This document shows, piece by piece, positions 17,133-25,637 of a DNA stretch of 64,000 nucleotides. A program made the position numbers and the translations under genes. The stretch's first letter is position 1, and each line of letters starts with the position of its first letter. Below the pieces are notes generated by a model. It searched no databases and had not been told where the DNA came from. It saw nothing but the letters and a program-made list of their open reading frames with translations. Origin of the DNA: Alcanivorax sp. 1008 (GTDB taxonomy: Bacteria > Pseudomonadota > Gammaproteobacteria > Pseudomonadales > Alcanivoracaceae). The DNA is taken from positions 34,316 through 98,315 of the forward strand of contig NZ_JAFMPS010000011.1 in NCBI RefSeq assembly GCF_020667895.1. Reading direction: 5' to 3'.

Positions 17133-19334
17133 TTAACGGGCTAGCTGAAGGTCAATACGAGCCTTCAGAGGTGGTAACTTCAGCTTCAGAGGGGTATCAC
17201 CCAAGTCGGTTTCTGCCTCCAGCAGCAATCCCAGCCGACCGCTTTTCGGCGCATCCGCCGGCACATCAACACGCACCCGCAGACAGATCGGTTGACCCGC
17301 TGTTACCGGCAACCAGCGACTGACATCTTCATCAACAAATTTCGATTGCTCATTACATTGTGGATCAAGCAAAAAACGGTGCTGCCAGTTGGTGCCAGTT
17401 GCCTGCTCGGCACGGTAGCGAAACCGGACCCGGCCGGAAGTCTGGGGCAGATAGCGGAACAGGAACAGCTGGGTCGATCCCGGCGTTACCGTGCGGGCCG
17501 CCGGGGTTTGCCAGCGCGGCGCCCGGATCAAGGCCAGCATGATGCCATCCTGCAGATACTCACGCCGTGCAGTGAACTGCCAACGGCCATCGCCCTGCCA
17601 GACAAACGGCGACAACGGCAGGTCATTCGCCCGGGCACTTACCGCGTGCCAACCCGACGGCATATCCGCCTCCAGAATCAATGACCGGTCGGCAAGTGAC
17701 TCCGGCAGTTCCAAAGCAAACAGCCCAAGGCCATTAGTCAACGTCTGGGCATGCACCTGCTTGCCCTCTCGCACCCTCACCTGAGTAGCGGCGACGCCTG
17801 CCTCGCCACGCTGACGCTGGCCGTCATGTGCCGTAGCAGTACCAGCACCGTTATCTTCAAAAATCTGACCGGCCAGTAACATTCCAGCAGGGCGACACAG
17901 ATAGCCGGCAGCCACACCGGGCAGGTCCTCGCTGCGCACCTGATCGAAGTGGCTAGCATCGATGTCAGGCAGCAAGGCGCCGCCTCCAGACAGCAGGCGG
18001 CCACCTCCGCCCGCACCGCCCGCCGCCGCGCCCTGCCCCCCTTTACCGCCACTCAGTAGCCAGTGGCGTTGCTGCTGATCAGCAAAAGCGGCCTGAAGCA
18101 ACATGGTGCCGCCACCCCCTCCACCGCCAGCACCTTCGTCACTGTCACGGCCACTTTGGCCGCGTAGATCAAACTCACCCGCTCCCTCCAGTCGCCCGGC
18201 ACGAATAACGATAATGCCGCCGCCAGCACCGCCACTACCTGCCAACCCTGCGCCGAATGAACGACTGCCGGCACCGCCGCCACCGCCGGGACTAAGCAGC
18301 AGCAGATCCCCTAACCCTGCACCACCCTCACCGCCAAACGGCTGGCCAGCGGCATTCAGACCAGTTCTCCCCGGAGCACCACCAGCACCACCACCGCCAC
18401 CGACCGGCTCACTATTGTCTGGACGCAAGCTGCTGGCACCGCCACCGGCGTTGGCCGGTGCTCCGCGGGCCATGCTGCCATTGGGATAGCCATCACTGAC
18501 CGTCCGGGCATCTGCTTGTCGGCGAGAATCCAGCGCCACTGTGTCTGCACCGTCCGTGGCTAGCCAGCGTGGAGTGCCAGCCAGCCCCTCTCCCTTACTG
18601 GCATGCTGACCAAAAGCCGCAGCCAACTCGGCAACAGCAGGGGCTCGATAGCGATAATCCGTCACATCCCCCAATGCACCCACCAGCGGCAAAGCTGCAC
18701 CGCCGCGAAACCCGGCACCGGCCACCGACAGGCGATGACCGTTCAACTGCAAACTGCGACGCACATCCACAGCCAGAATGCCGCCACTGGCGCCGTCCCA
18801 GGGCAACACAGCAAGATCACCCGTCAAAGAGAGGCTCTCGTACTGCGGCACTCGGACCAGCTGCCAGCGCTGGCGGCCGGATTCAGCGGCACCATTCGGT
18901 TCACGACTACGATAGGCATGGAACACACCACTATTCGGCCCGGCACCTCGAACTCGCACCCTGTCAGCCTCAACTTCCTCAATGCGCACAAACTCAAAAT
19001 GGCCGGCCTCAAGCTCAAGCCAGCCTCTGCCCTGCGCGTCACCGCGAATACCATCGCCATAACCGTCGTCATTACTGGCCGCAATCCGGGCACCTTGCAT
19101 TTGTACCAGCAGTCCCAGGTCTCCCGGACCAAGCTCGCCCGGACCGCGACGTGCCGCCACCGGGAGCCAACGACTACCGGGTGCAACGTCACTGGAGGAA
19201 GCAGACTCAAGCCAAAGATTGACCACGCCCTTTGCCTGAACAGCGCCGTCACGACCGGGGAAACCACACAGACCAGCGGCCCCCACAGGCACCGCCGCCA
19301 GCATAAAGAGGCTCAGAGCGAAGGCGCGGACCAC
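17133..19334 (-). CDS. Large glycine-rich exported surface protein
   Basis: A 733-residue predicted secreted protein. Residues 1-about 20 are a signal peptide (LSLFMLAAVPVGAAG). Residues 35-280 contain blocks seen in large bacterial surface proteins with DUF11-type neighbours: GDLGLLVQMQGARI, SNDDGYGDGIRGDAQG, VRVPQYESLSLTGDL and LSVAGAGFRGG. Residues about 290-450 are very glycine-rich, with runs of four to eight Gly. The C-terminal third is beta-rich; EDNGAGTATAHDG followed by VRVREG resembles an SdrD-B-like fold. The GTG at 19332-19334 is taken as start because it completes the signal peptide; it lies inside the oxygenase gene (22-base overlap). Probably cell-surface or matrix material; precise role unknown. 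Confidence 0.68.
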   Translation of the reverse strand: MVRAFALSLFMLAAVPVGAAGLCGFPGRDGAVQAKGVVNLWLESASSSDVAPGSRWLPVAARRGPGELGPGDLGLLVQMQGARIAASNDDGYGDGIRGDAQGRGWLELEAGHFEFVRIEEVEADRVRVRGAGPNSGVFHAYRSREPNGAAESGRQRWQLVRVPQYESLSLTGDLAVLPWDGASGGILAVDVRRSLQLNGHRLSVAGAGFRGGAALPLVGALGDVTDYRYRAPAVAELAAAFGQHASKGEGLAGTPRWLATDGADTVALDSRRQADARTVSDGYPNGSMARGAPANAGGGASSLRPDNSEPVGGGGGAGGAPGRTGLNAAGQPFGGEGGAGLGDLLLLSPGGGGGAGSRSFGAGLAGSGGAGGGIIVIRAGRLEGAGEFDLRGQSGRDSDEGAGGGGGGGTMLLQAAFADQQQRHWLLSGGKGGQGAAAGGAGGGGRLLSGGGALLPDIDASHFDQVRSEDLPGVAAGYLCRPAGMLLAGQIFEDNGAGTATAHDGQRQRGEAGVAATQVRVREGKQVHAQTLTNGLGLFALELPESLADRSLILEADMPSGWHAVSARANDLPLSPFVWQGDGRWQFTARREYLQDGIMLALIRAPRWQTPAARTVTPGSTQLFLFRYLPQTSGRVRFRYRAEQATGTNWQHRFLLDPQCNEQSKFVDEDVSRWLPVTAGQPICLRVRVDVPADAPKSGRLGLLLEAETDLGDTPLKLKLPPLKARIDLQLAR

Positions 19335-19978
19335 GGCCCCGGCCCTTCATTGCGCCGGAACCAACCGGCAATACTGATACGATCCGCATGGGCAGCCAGC
19401 ACCTCATGGGGAATGCGCTCGGAAAGAAAACAGACCAACGTACCGGCACGTGGTGCCACATCGAGCAGCGGCGTCACCGCGTCCACATCAGGCCAGACCC
19501 GCAAACAGCCGCCATGTGACTGTTGCCAGCGTGGATTCAGATAGACAACAACGGATACCACTCGGGGGTTATCACCGCGAAAGGCATCCAGGTGGCGTCG
19601 ATAGAAGCCGCCTGGCGGGTAAAGGGCAAAGTGCGCTTCAAGATCAAACAACCCCAGAAACAGACTGCGGTTGATCTCGATACGAAGCTGCTCCAACTCG
19701 TCCAGCAAACGCAGCTGTGCCAGAGTGCTGCCGTCCAGCCAGAAGGTCCGGTCACGGCGGATGAACTCGTTCTGCTGCTGCAGATTATGACGACCAACGG
19801 CCGCTTCGCTGAACTGTCCGCGGGCATCGCGCTGGCGAACCTCGCGGCGCAGAGCTCGAACAAGCGCAGGCGAAACGTAACCGGGCTCGGCCGCAAAACC
19901 GCAGGTCAGCAGGCCCTCGACAATGCGCTGCCGCGGGCCATCGCCAACACCACCAGTGGTCTCAATCAGCTGCGCCAT
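19313..19978 (-). CDS. 2-oxoglutarate/Fe(II)-dependent oxygenase of the prolyl-4-hydroxylase type
   Basis: A 221-residue cytoplasmic protein. The facial triad is visible as His129 and Asp131 (RRHLDAF) and His191 (IPHEVLAA), with Arg200 as the probable 2-oxoglutarate anchor in ADRISIAGWF. VVSVVVYLNPRW followed by GGCLRVWP is typical of the P4H-like fold. It hydroxylates an unknown substrate. The ATG at 19976-19978 is chosen because the family N-terminus begins near it; the open frame before it runs through the YbjN-like gene. Overlap with the glycine-rich exported protein and a 10-base gap upstream make a three-gene unit. Confidence 0.83.
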   Translation of the reverse strand: MAQLIETTGGVGDGPRQRIVEGLLTCGFAAEPGYVSPALVRALRREVRQRDARGQFSEAAVGRHNLQQQNEFIRRDRTFWLDGSTLAQLRLLDELEQLRIEINRSLFLGLFDLEAHFALYPPGGFYRRHLDAFRGDNPRVVSVVVYLNPRWQQSHGGCLRVWPDVDAVTPLLDVAPRAGTLVCFLSERIPHEVLAAHADRISIAGWFRRNEGPGPWSAPSL

Positions 19979-19988
19979 GGCTGGGCTC

Positions 19989-20456
19989 TCAGTGCAAGGC
20001 GTCGCGTTCGGGCACCGTTTCATCCTCCGGACCGAACAAACAGCCCAGTTGCTGGCACTCTTCCAGCAGCTGGGCAGTGGCATCAACGTTAGCCTGAACA
20101 AAATGGATGAACTGCTCGAAGGTAACCCCGGCTCGACCAAGCAACAGATCACAGGCCACCAGTCTTGGCAACGCATCATCATTGACGTCAATGAAGATCT
20201 TCAGAGTGGGCCAAGTCATATTCAGGCGTGAAATTTCACTTAACAGCATCAACAGGCTACCAGGACGGATCTCGATTTCTGTAGTGAGTAGCAAGCCGTC
20301 TTCCTCGACAAACAGGCGGCTGTCCAGCACTCCTTCGCGACCCTGTAACTCCGACAGGTGCAGGCCATGGCACTGATCGCAGATATAGTGATGAATGCCA
20401 GCTTGTTGCAGCCAGCGCTCAACCTGAGCTGCATCGGGAACCAGTAACACCAGCAT
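19989..20456 (-). CDS. YbjN-like / secretion-chaperone-fold protein
   Basis: A 155-residue protein without signal or membrane segment. Its second half (LNMTWPTLKIFIDVNDDALPRL, then a helix FEQFIHFVQANVDATAQLLEE) resembles YbjN or type III secretion chaperone-like alpha/beta folds; this is a fold-level resemblance only. It has CDQCHGLHL near residue 28, a possible metal-binding CxxCxxxH pattern. The ATG at 20454-20456 has AGGAG seven bases upstream; the GTG two codons earlier is too close to that site. First gene of the unit with the oxygenase and the glycine-rich protein. Confidence 0.55.
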   Translation of the reverse strand: MLVLLVPDAAQVERWLQQAGIHHYICDQCHGLHLSELQGREGVLDSRLFVEEDGLLLTTEIEIRPGSLLMLLSEISRLNMTWPTLKIFIDVNDDALPRLVACDLLLGRAGVTFEQFIHFVQANVDATAQLLEECQQLGCLFGPEDETVPERDALH

Positions 20457-20626
20457 GATCACTCTCCTGCACTATTCAAGGGCGCATGATCAGGCATTCT
20501 GCCAGCCAAGGGAAGTGATGCTGAATTGACCGATATGCCCGCGCATCTGGCCGGATTGGCTTTGGCGTAACCCCCCGGCGCAGCTATTATGCCGCTAGTC
20601 AGCGAACAACAAGAACGGGGAATTGC

Positions 20627-21331
20627 ATGTCCGATCACACTACCTGGGTAGCCTTCCGGTCCAGCGACACACTGCATCAGACCACCGATAGCTTCATTAG
20701 CCGGATGCGTGGTGGCGCATCAAAACCTGAACCTGAAACAATCGAAAAAATCATGTCCACATTTATGCAGGAAGTACTGCATAACTTTTTCATTATTCCT
20801 ACCGAGCAAGCTGGACTGCCACCATCAACTCAGAAGGTGGTTCAATTCACCGTCGACACCATCAATAAAGCTACACACCTCGTGATCAAGAGTACTGTTC
20901 GCAAGTTGGATATTGATCAGAATCGTCGTGCGGCGGAATATATGGATACCGTGCGCTTTAAACTGGAGGAAGGTGGTAAAGAAATCTGGTACGTGGCCTT
21001 TCCTCTAAATGAAATGATGGCCGCCAAGGGGCGCAAGGCATTTGAGATGGGTGTAAGTGGTCAGGGTCAGCAGGCTCTGCCAGCATTACTAGAATACTTT
21101 CACCAGCTCACCGATATCGCTTTGTACTGGTACTTTGAAGAGCCAATGAAGCTGCTGCGCTTTGGCCCCATTATGCGCAAAGTTTCAGAAGTGGGCGTGG
21201 CTACAACTCGCAAAGCCACCCATACGGTAATCGATAAAGTCATTCCCGGCATGAGCGCAGAACAACTGGTTACTGTTTGCCAGTATGCGCAGATGCAGCT
21301 GGTGAATGGCCCACAGCATCACGACATTTGA
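20627..21331 (+). CDS. Conserved-looking protein of unknown function
   Basis: A 234-residue protein not recognised. No signal peptide is seen. The sequence is mainly helical, with aromatic-rich segments (FMQEVLHNFFIIP, ALYWYFEEPMKLLRFGP), repeated VATTRKATHTVIDK and INKATHLVIKSTVRK motifs that look like two related amphipathic helices, and a final MSAEQLVTVCQYAQMQ. GGGGAA lies six bases before the ATG. Divergent from the YbjN-like gene, with a strong inverted repeat just after the stop. May be part of the ATP-grasp/hydrolase locus that follows on the same strand, but 266 bases separate them. Confidence 0.75.
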   Translation: MSDHTTWVAFRSSDTLHQTTDSFISRMRGGASKPEPETIEKIMSTFMQEVLHNFFIIPTEQAGLPPSTQKVVQFTVDTINKATHLVIKSTVRKLDIDQNRRAAEYMDTVRFKLEEGGKEIWYVAFPLNEMMAAKGRKAFEMGVSGQGQQALPALLEYFHQLTDIALYWYFEEPMKLLRFGPIMRKVSEVGVATTRKATHTVIDKVIPGMSAEQLVTVCQYAQMQLVNGPQHHDI

Positions 21332-21338
21332 CCGCCTA

Positions 21339-21371
21339 TATTTGCGCATTCCGCAAAGGAGTGCGCAAATA
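21339..21371 (+). terminator. Strong inverted repeat after the unknown gene
   Basis: Perfect 10-bp arms TATTTGCGCA/TGCGCAAATA, extendable to 14 bp with one G-T pair, around a GCAAA loop, eight bases after the stop codon. No T run follows, so terminator function is inferred from position. The remaining gap to 21597 holds no recognised gene. Confidence 0.5.
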
Positions 21372-21597
21372 ATCGATCAGAAAGTCTGGCGCTGCCGTTA
21401 CCACTCAACACTGCCTGAAATGCTGATCCACGTGAAGTATGTTAGACTTCGCCAATCCGATGACGGGGTAAGCGCTTTGTAAAACGTGCTTTTTTACCAC
21501 TTCGTTCATCTCTCTCGGCCCAATGGGCACCCTTCTGGCAACCGTTTTAGCGAACTCGATCAGGAGACTAACTCACCTACGAACGAGGTAGCCTACC

Positions 21598-22833
21598 GTG
21601 ACAGCACCTATAAAAAAGGACATCAACAAGGGATATATTGCTCTTCTTGGCTGGAGTCTCAATGCCGTTGAGGCCGCCGAAAACTTTGATCGGCGCTATA
21701 TTGTAGTCGCCCCTGACTGGGCAGAGCCGTACTGCACGGAACATAACATTCCCTATCTGCCTTGGAATTTTGAGCGACTAAATGATCGCTCAATGGAAAT
21801 TGCAGAAAAACTACGTGATCTGGGTGTTGACGCAGCCATCCCTTTATTTGAAGAGACGGTGGAGTGGGCTGGCGCCATCAACTCCGTATTAATGAACAAC
21901 CCCCGTCTGTTCGGCCAATCCATGCTGATGCGTGACAAATCACTTATGAAGCGTCGCGCTCAGCTGGGTGGCATTCGAGTCGGAATTTTCGAAGAAGCCC
22001 ATGACCGTGACGATGTCATCCGTTTCCTCAAGCGAGTCAACCAGACACTACTCAAGCTAGATGGCGATCCCAATGACCCGATTCACTTCAAGGCCTTTGA
22101 CAAGGCTGGCTGTCTTGGCCACAGGGTAATTCGGACGCCAGACGACGTAGATGCCATCCCCGAAGAGGAGTTTCCGGCTCTGATGGAATCCCATCTTGAT
22201 GGCTGGGAGTTCGCGGTGGAAGCCTGGATTCACAATGGCAAGATTGCTTTCCTCAACATTTCTGAGTACGTCACTCTCGGATACTCGGTATATGTCCCAG
22301 CCTCTCCAGCTCTGGAGGAGTACAGACCTCAGATCCGGCAACAGATTGAAAAGCTGATTCGTACCTTTGATATTGAGTTCGGCTTTATTCACCCGGAGTA
22401 CTTCGTCACCAGCGACGGCGAGATGTACTTTGGTGAGGTCGCCTATCGGCCGCCGGGCTTCAAGGTATTTGAGCTGCTAGAGCGGGTGTATGGCTTTAAT
22501 GCCTATCAAGCACTGATTTTATGCTTTGACCCCAAGGCCACGGATGAAGAAGTGCGCGAATTTTTCCCCCGCGAAGTAGTGGACGCCAAGGGGTACGCCG
22601 GCTGCTTCGGCGTCTATCCTCGTCGCAGGGTTGTCAGCACATTGCAGATTCCGGAGGAGACCGAGTCCCATGCTTACTTCGAGTCCCATGAGTTAACTCC
22701 ACCGCTGGAAGAAACCGTCACCAAACGTACTGCGTTTGGCACTCACTGGGGGCTAGTGTATTTTGTCGGTGACGACGCAGATACTTTGCACAAGCTGCTT
22801 AAGCATCAGGAAGAACTGGACTTTTATCTTTGA
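21598..22833 (+). CDS. ATP-grasp ligase-like protein
   Basis: A 411-residue cytosolic protein with ATP-grasp features. The N-terminal part is pre-ATP-grasp-like (GYIALLGWSLNAVEAAE, then VDAAIPLFEETVEWAG). LLKLDGDPNDPIHFKAFDKAG resembles the ATP-binding strand and loop. LDGWEFAVEAWIHNGKIAFLNISEY is the central sheet. GFIHPEYFVTSDGEMYFGEVAYRPPG matches the Mg/ATP site, where canonical NEINPR is replaced by GEVAYRP. Enzymes of this fold join a carboxylate to an amine or thiol via acyl phosphate. The start is GTG with GAGGTAG seven bases before it; no ATG gives the family-like N-terminus. It lies 24 bases before the hydrolase-like gene. Confidence 0.8.
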   Translation: MTAPIKKDINKGYIALLGWSLNAVEAAENFDRRYIVVAPDWAEPYCTEHNIPYLPWNFERLNDRSMEIAEKLRDLGVDAAIPLFEETVEWAGAINSVLMNNPRLFGQSMLMRDKSLMKRRAQLGGIRVGIFEEAHDRDDVIRFLKRVNQTLLKLDGDPNDPIHFKAFDKAGCLGHRVIRTPDDVDAIPEEEFPALMESHLDGWEFAVEAWIHNGKIAFLNISEYVTLGYSVYVPASPALEEYRPQIRQQIEKLIRTFDIEFGFIHPEYFVTSDGEMYFGEVAYRPPGFKVFELLERVYGFNAYQALILCFDPKATDEEVREFFPREVVDAKGYAGCFGVYPRRRVVSTLQIPEETESHAYFESHELTPPLEETVTKRTAFGTHWGLVYFVGDDADTLHKLLKHQEELDFYL

Positions 22834-22857
22834 CGATGCATTGCCAAGGACCACTGC

Positions 22858-24876
22858 ATGACAGATGTCAGTAGCAAAGACAGCAATGAAAGCAGTGACA
22901 CCTCAACGCCAGCACACCTGATCGACAAGCTTGATCAGGCCGTTGGATTGCTGGAAGCAGCGCGCGACTTTGCCAAAGCGGGAAAGCTGCCGAGAGTACT
23001 GGACACTTGCCGTCGGGTACTGCTGCATCACGACGGCCTGTCAGTCATCGAGGCACGCGCCGAGGCATTGGAAAATGCGGGCGTGTTTCTTGGCTCGGAT
23101 TGGGCGGCACCACAACATCTGGTGGCGCCCCTGTCCCGCCATGCGCTCACCGGCGGTGTTGATATTCTGCTGATTGAAACATTAAGCGATCTGCGCTTGC
23201 TGGCGGTGGCCCGTGGTAAATACCGCCACCCATTGATCTCAGCGGAATACGCCAACCAGTACTTGACGCAGATCCTCGCCATCAATCTGGACTTGCTGTT
23301 TAACCCAGCAGATGAGGCGCGACGGCTGCATCAGGGTCGTCTGACATTTTTACCACATGCCCTACTGGAGCACCTCGCAAGCCACATCGGTTACGAGCAG
23401 ATTGTAGATAAGTTGATCGGTGAAATCTGGCGTGTACTTGAACAACGCCCCATCCAAACCGGACCGGCAAAACAGATGATTACGCGGATTGCCGCCTGCC
23501 AGTATGACCCGGAAATTGCCTTGACCGGCGCTGGTGCAGACCGCCTGGTGAGCAGTCTGTTCGGCCCGACCCGGGCAAGCCGAGAGGACCCTGGGCTAGA
23601 AGTCTATCAAGAGCGGCTGGCAACCATGGACGAGATGACCTTGCAAACTGAGGCATCAGGCTTTGCCCGGTCCATGCACGACACGGGCCTCGTGTCCGCA
23701 TATCACACGCTGCTGCTGTTGCATCTGTTGGAACATCAGGAAAATCTGCTCGCCGATGCGCTGGGCCTGTCAAGCACCGGTCGTGATTGCATGCTGTGTT
23801 ACAGACAGTTAGTGCACGCTCTTATTCATCAGGCAGTTACCCCGCAAACACCTCAGTCAATTTACGGCTTGGCGCTAATGCTTGAGCGCGGCATTCTCTA
23901 TCAAGCCCCCTTGGCTCCTGCCCTGTGGCGACAACTGAGACTGCAGCTGTGCCCAGAGGCCATCAATCGGCTGGCACTGGTGTCCTTGCCTGATGTGCCA
24001 GCAGAAACACGCTTGATGGAAGGAGTCTTATGCATGCTCGGTCAGCCGCTCGGTGTCGGCCAGGGCAACAACCCCACCTGTCAGTCAGCGCGCGCCTTGT
24101 CCATGTGGTCCTGCAACGACCCGGACTACCTGCTGCAAATGGTAGCTTGGGCCGCCCGTGACGACGAGATCATCATGCACTTTGAAGGCCAACCTGTGTC
24201 ATCACGGCTTGCCGGCACCGGCGTGGCATTAGCAGCACCGATCGATCTTGACCCGGTGTCCATGGTAGTGGTGCCGCATCTTGATCGCATTTACGCGGAA
24301 ATGGGCCGGCTTTGTATTGGTCGCGTTGGCGACCCGCATCGCTGGATCAACCCCGAGTTTCATGGCTGGTGGACCGGCCGTGGCTTTCGTATTGGCGTTG
24401 ATGTGCAAACCGGCCTGCTGCTCGAAACTGAAACTTTTTTGCGCCACTTCTATGCCAGCTATCACCCCTTCTACAACGGCAATCAGCCGCTGATTCATCC
24501 ACAGCCAGCCGGCATTGCCGTCACCGATAGCGCAGCGAGATTTATTGGCTGGCATGCGGTAACCATCTTGCGAGTCGGTCTGGACCAGGAAAGCGTGATG
24601 AGGGTGTATTTCTACAACCCGAATAATGACAGCGGTCAGGACTGGGGCAATGGCGTTGTTGTCAGCACTGCCGGTCAGGGCGAACGGTATGGCGAGGCAT
24701 CACTGCCATTTGAAGAGTTTGCCTCGCGTCTTTACATCTTCCATTACGATCCTCTGGAGCATGGGGTGTTAGCCGCAATCAGTGCTGAAGAGCTACATAG
24801 GGTAATAGCGATGATTCAGGGAAGCTGGGGTGAAAGCCGCCTCCCCGAGACACCTATGCAGATGCTACCGGACTGA
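22858..24876 (+). CDS. Large protein with a predicted Cys-His-Asn (papain/transglutaminase-like) hydrolase domain
   Basis: A 672-residue protein, not assigned to a named family. Residues 1-about 390 are helical and repeat-like without clear motifs. Residues about 395-640 have the layout of a papain-like fold: Cys408 in GQGNNPTCQSARALSMWS (Cys at a helix start), His566 in IGWHAVTILRVG, and Asn587 in YFYNPNNDSGQDWG. The order Cys, His, Asn/Asp, with hydrophobic strands around the His and Asn, is what C39, C1 and transglutaminase-like enzymes show. No signal peptide, so probably cytosolic. Operon partner of the ATP-grasp gene; together they suggest an amide ligation and cleavage pathway. The catalytic assignment is inference. 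Confidence 0.62.
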   Translation: MTDVSSKDSNESSDTSTPAHLIDKLDQAVGLLEAARDFAKAGKLPRVLDTCRRVLLHHDGLSVIEARAEALENAGVFLGSDWAAPQHLVAPLSRHALTGGVDILLIETLSDLRLLAVARGKYRHPLISAEYANQYLTQILAINLDLLFNPADEARRLHQGRLTFLPHALLEHLASHIGYEQIVDKLIGEIWRVLEQRPIQTGPAKQMITRIAACQYDPEIALTGAGADRLVSSLFGPTRASREDPGLEVYQERLATMDEMTLQTEASGFARSMHDTGLVSAYHTLLLLHLLEHQENLLADALGLSSTGRDCMLCYRQLVHALIHQAVTPQTPQSIYGLALMLERGILYQAPLAPALWRQLRLQLCPEAINRLALVSLPDVPAETRLMEGVLCMLGQPLGVGQGNNPTCQSARALSMWSCNDPDYLLQMVAWAARDDEIIMHFEGQPVSSRLAGTGVALAAPIDLDPVSMVVVPHLDRIYAEMGRLCIGRVGDPHRWINPEFHGWWTGRGFRIGVDVQTGLLLETETFLRHFYASYHPFYNGNQPLIHPQPAGIAVTDSAARFIGWHAVTILRVGLDQESVMRVYFYNPNNDSGQDWGNGVVVSTAGQGERYGEASLPFEEFASRLYIFHYDPLEHGVLAAISAEELHRVIAMIQGSWGESRLPETPMQMLPD

Positions 24877-24884
24877 AACTGTAC

Positions 24885-25466
24885 TCAGTCCGGCGTGCTT
24901 TCACATTGCTCCAGCATCCGCGCTAATGCTTTCGCTTCTTCCTCTTCCACAGTCAGGCCATAACGCTGCTTGACCCGCTGCCAACGGGTTGCGTACTGAC
25001 ACCAGAAACGCTCAAGTGGCACCCAGGACACGGGGCTGAGATCGCCACGCTCCTTGGCTGATATCGTATCCAGAATGATCAGATTGTCGTGGTCATTAGT
25101 GAAAGCAATCTTCTGCTCGTCACTCCATCCCTTGGCACCATGCTGCACGGCATGGGCTGGAGTCACCAGTGGCACCACCCAGGTCAGACTAAGCGGCAAC
25201 TGAACATCCCTGCCCCAGCTCTGCCATGCGCCACCGGCCAGCTGGCAAGCTTCCGGATCAGCCCAAGTAATCAGGTTGGCGGCATTTTCGACCAGCACCC
25301 GGGTTTCTGTGTCCTGGCAGGAACCCTCTTCAACCAGCCACACCAACGGCCAGGACTCTTGCTGCTGCGATGCTTCATCCGCCTGCGCGGCGGATGGCGC
25401 GGCATATTCGCCACAGCTCGCCAACATCAACAATAGGGCGATTAGAGCAACACGTAATTTGATCAT
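24885..25466 (-). CDS. DUF1524/HNH-nuclease-like lipoprotein lacking the catalytic His
   Basis: A 193-residue predicted lipoprotein (MLASCGE, Cys18). From residue about 55 it follows the secreted DUF1524/GmrSD C-terminal-type HNH family: GAKGWSDEQKIAFTNDHDNLIILD, then a lysine (Lys138), GDLSPVSWVP, and WCQYATRWQRVKQRYGLTV. In that family the first catalytic element is a D-H-V-V-P-L segment; here it reads TWVVPL (Thr95-Trp96), so the Asp-His pair is gone while the rest is kept. It may therefore be a non-catalytic binder or inhibitor. Good ribosome site (GGAGGAG). Convergent with the hydrolase-like gene, which ends 8 bases away. Confidence 0.75.
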   Translation of the reverse strand: MIKLRVALIALLLMLASCGEYAAPSAAQADEASQQQESWPLVWLVEEGSCQDTETRVLVENAANLITWADPEACQLAGGAWQSWGRDVQLPLSLTWVVPLVTPAHAVQHGAKGWSDEQKIAFTNDHDNLIILDTISAKERGDLSPVSWVPLERFWCQYATRWQRVKQRYGLTVEEEEAKALARMLEQCESTPD

Positions 25467-25637
25467 CAGACTCCTCCGCTATTCCGCTGCCCAAGCATGC
25501 ACGGCCACCCCATCAACAGCCAACGAAGTTTGTCGGCTATTTGTCACCGGCTGTCCGAACATGGGGCCCTTTGCAACTTGCCAGTGTGGCAGCGATTGAC
25601 TAAGGTCAGCCGGCCTTTATACGGATTTATAACTGCC

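Noticed and set aside
18603..19544. Plus-strand open frame of 313 codons opposite the glycine-rich gene and the oxygenase
   Set aside because: No ribosome site and no recognisable domain; the composition (Thr, His, Pro, Arg) mirrors the complement of Gly/Ala-rich codons.
21384..21400. TGGCGCTGCCGTTAC before the ATP-grasp cassette as a sigma-54 promoter
   Set aside because: The invariant GC at -12 reads AC, and no NtrC-type dyad lies upstream.
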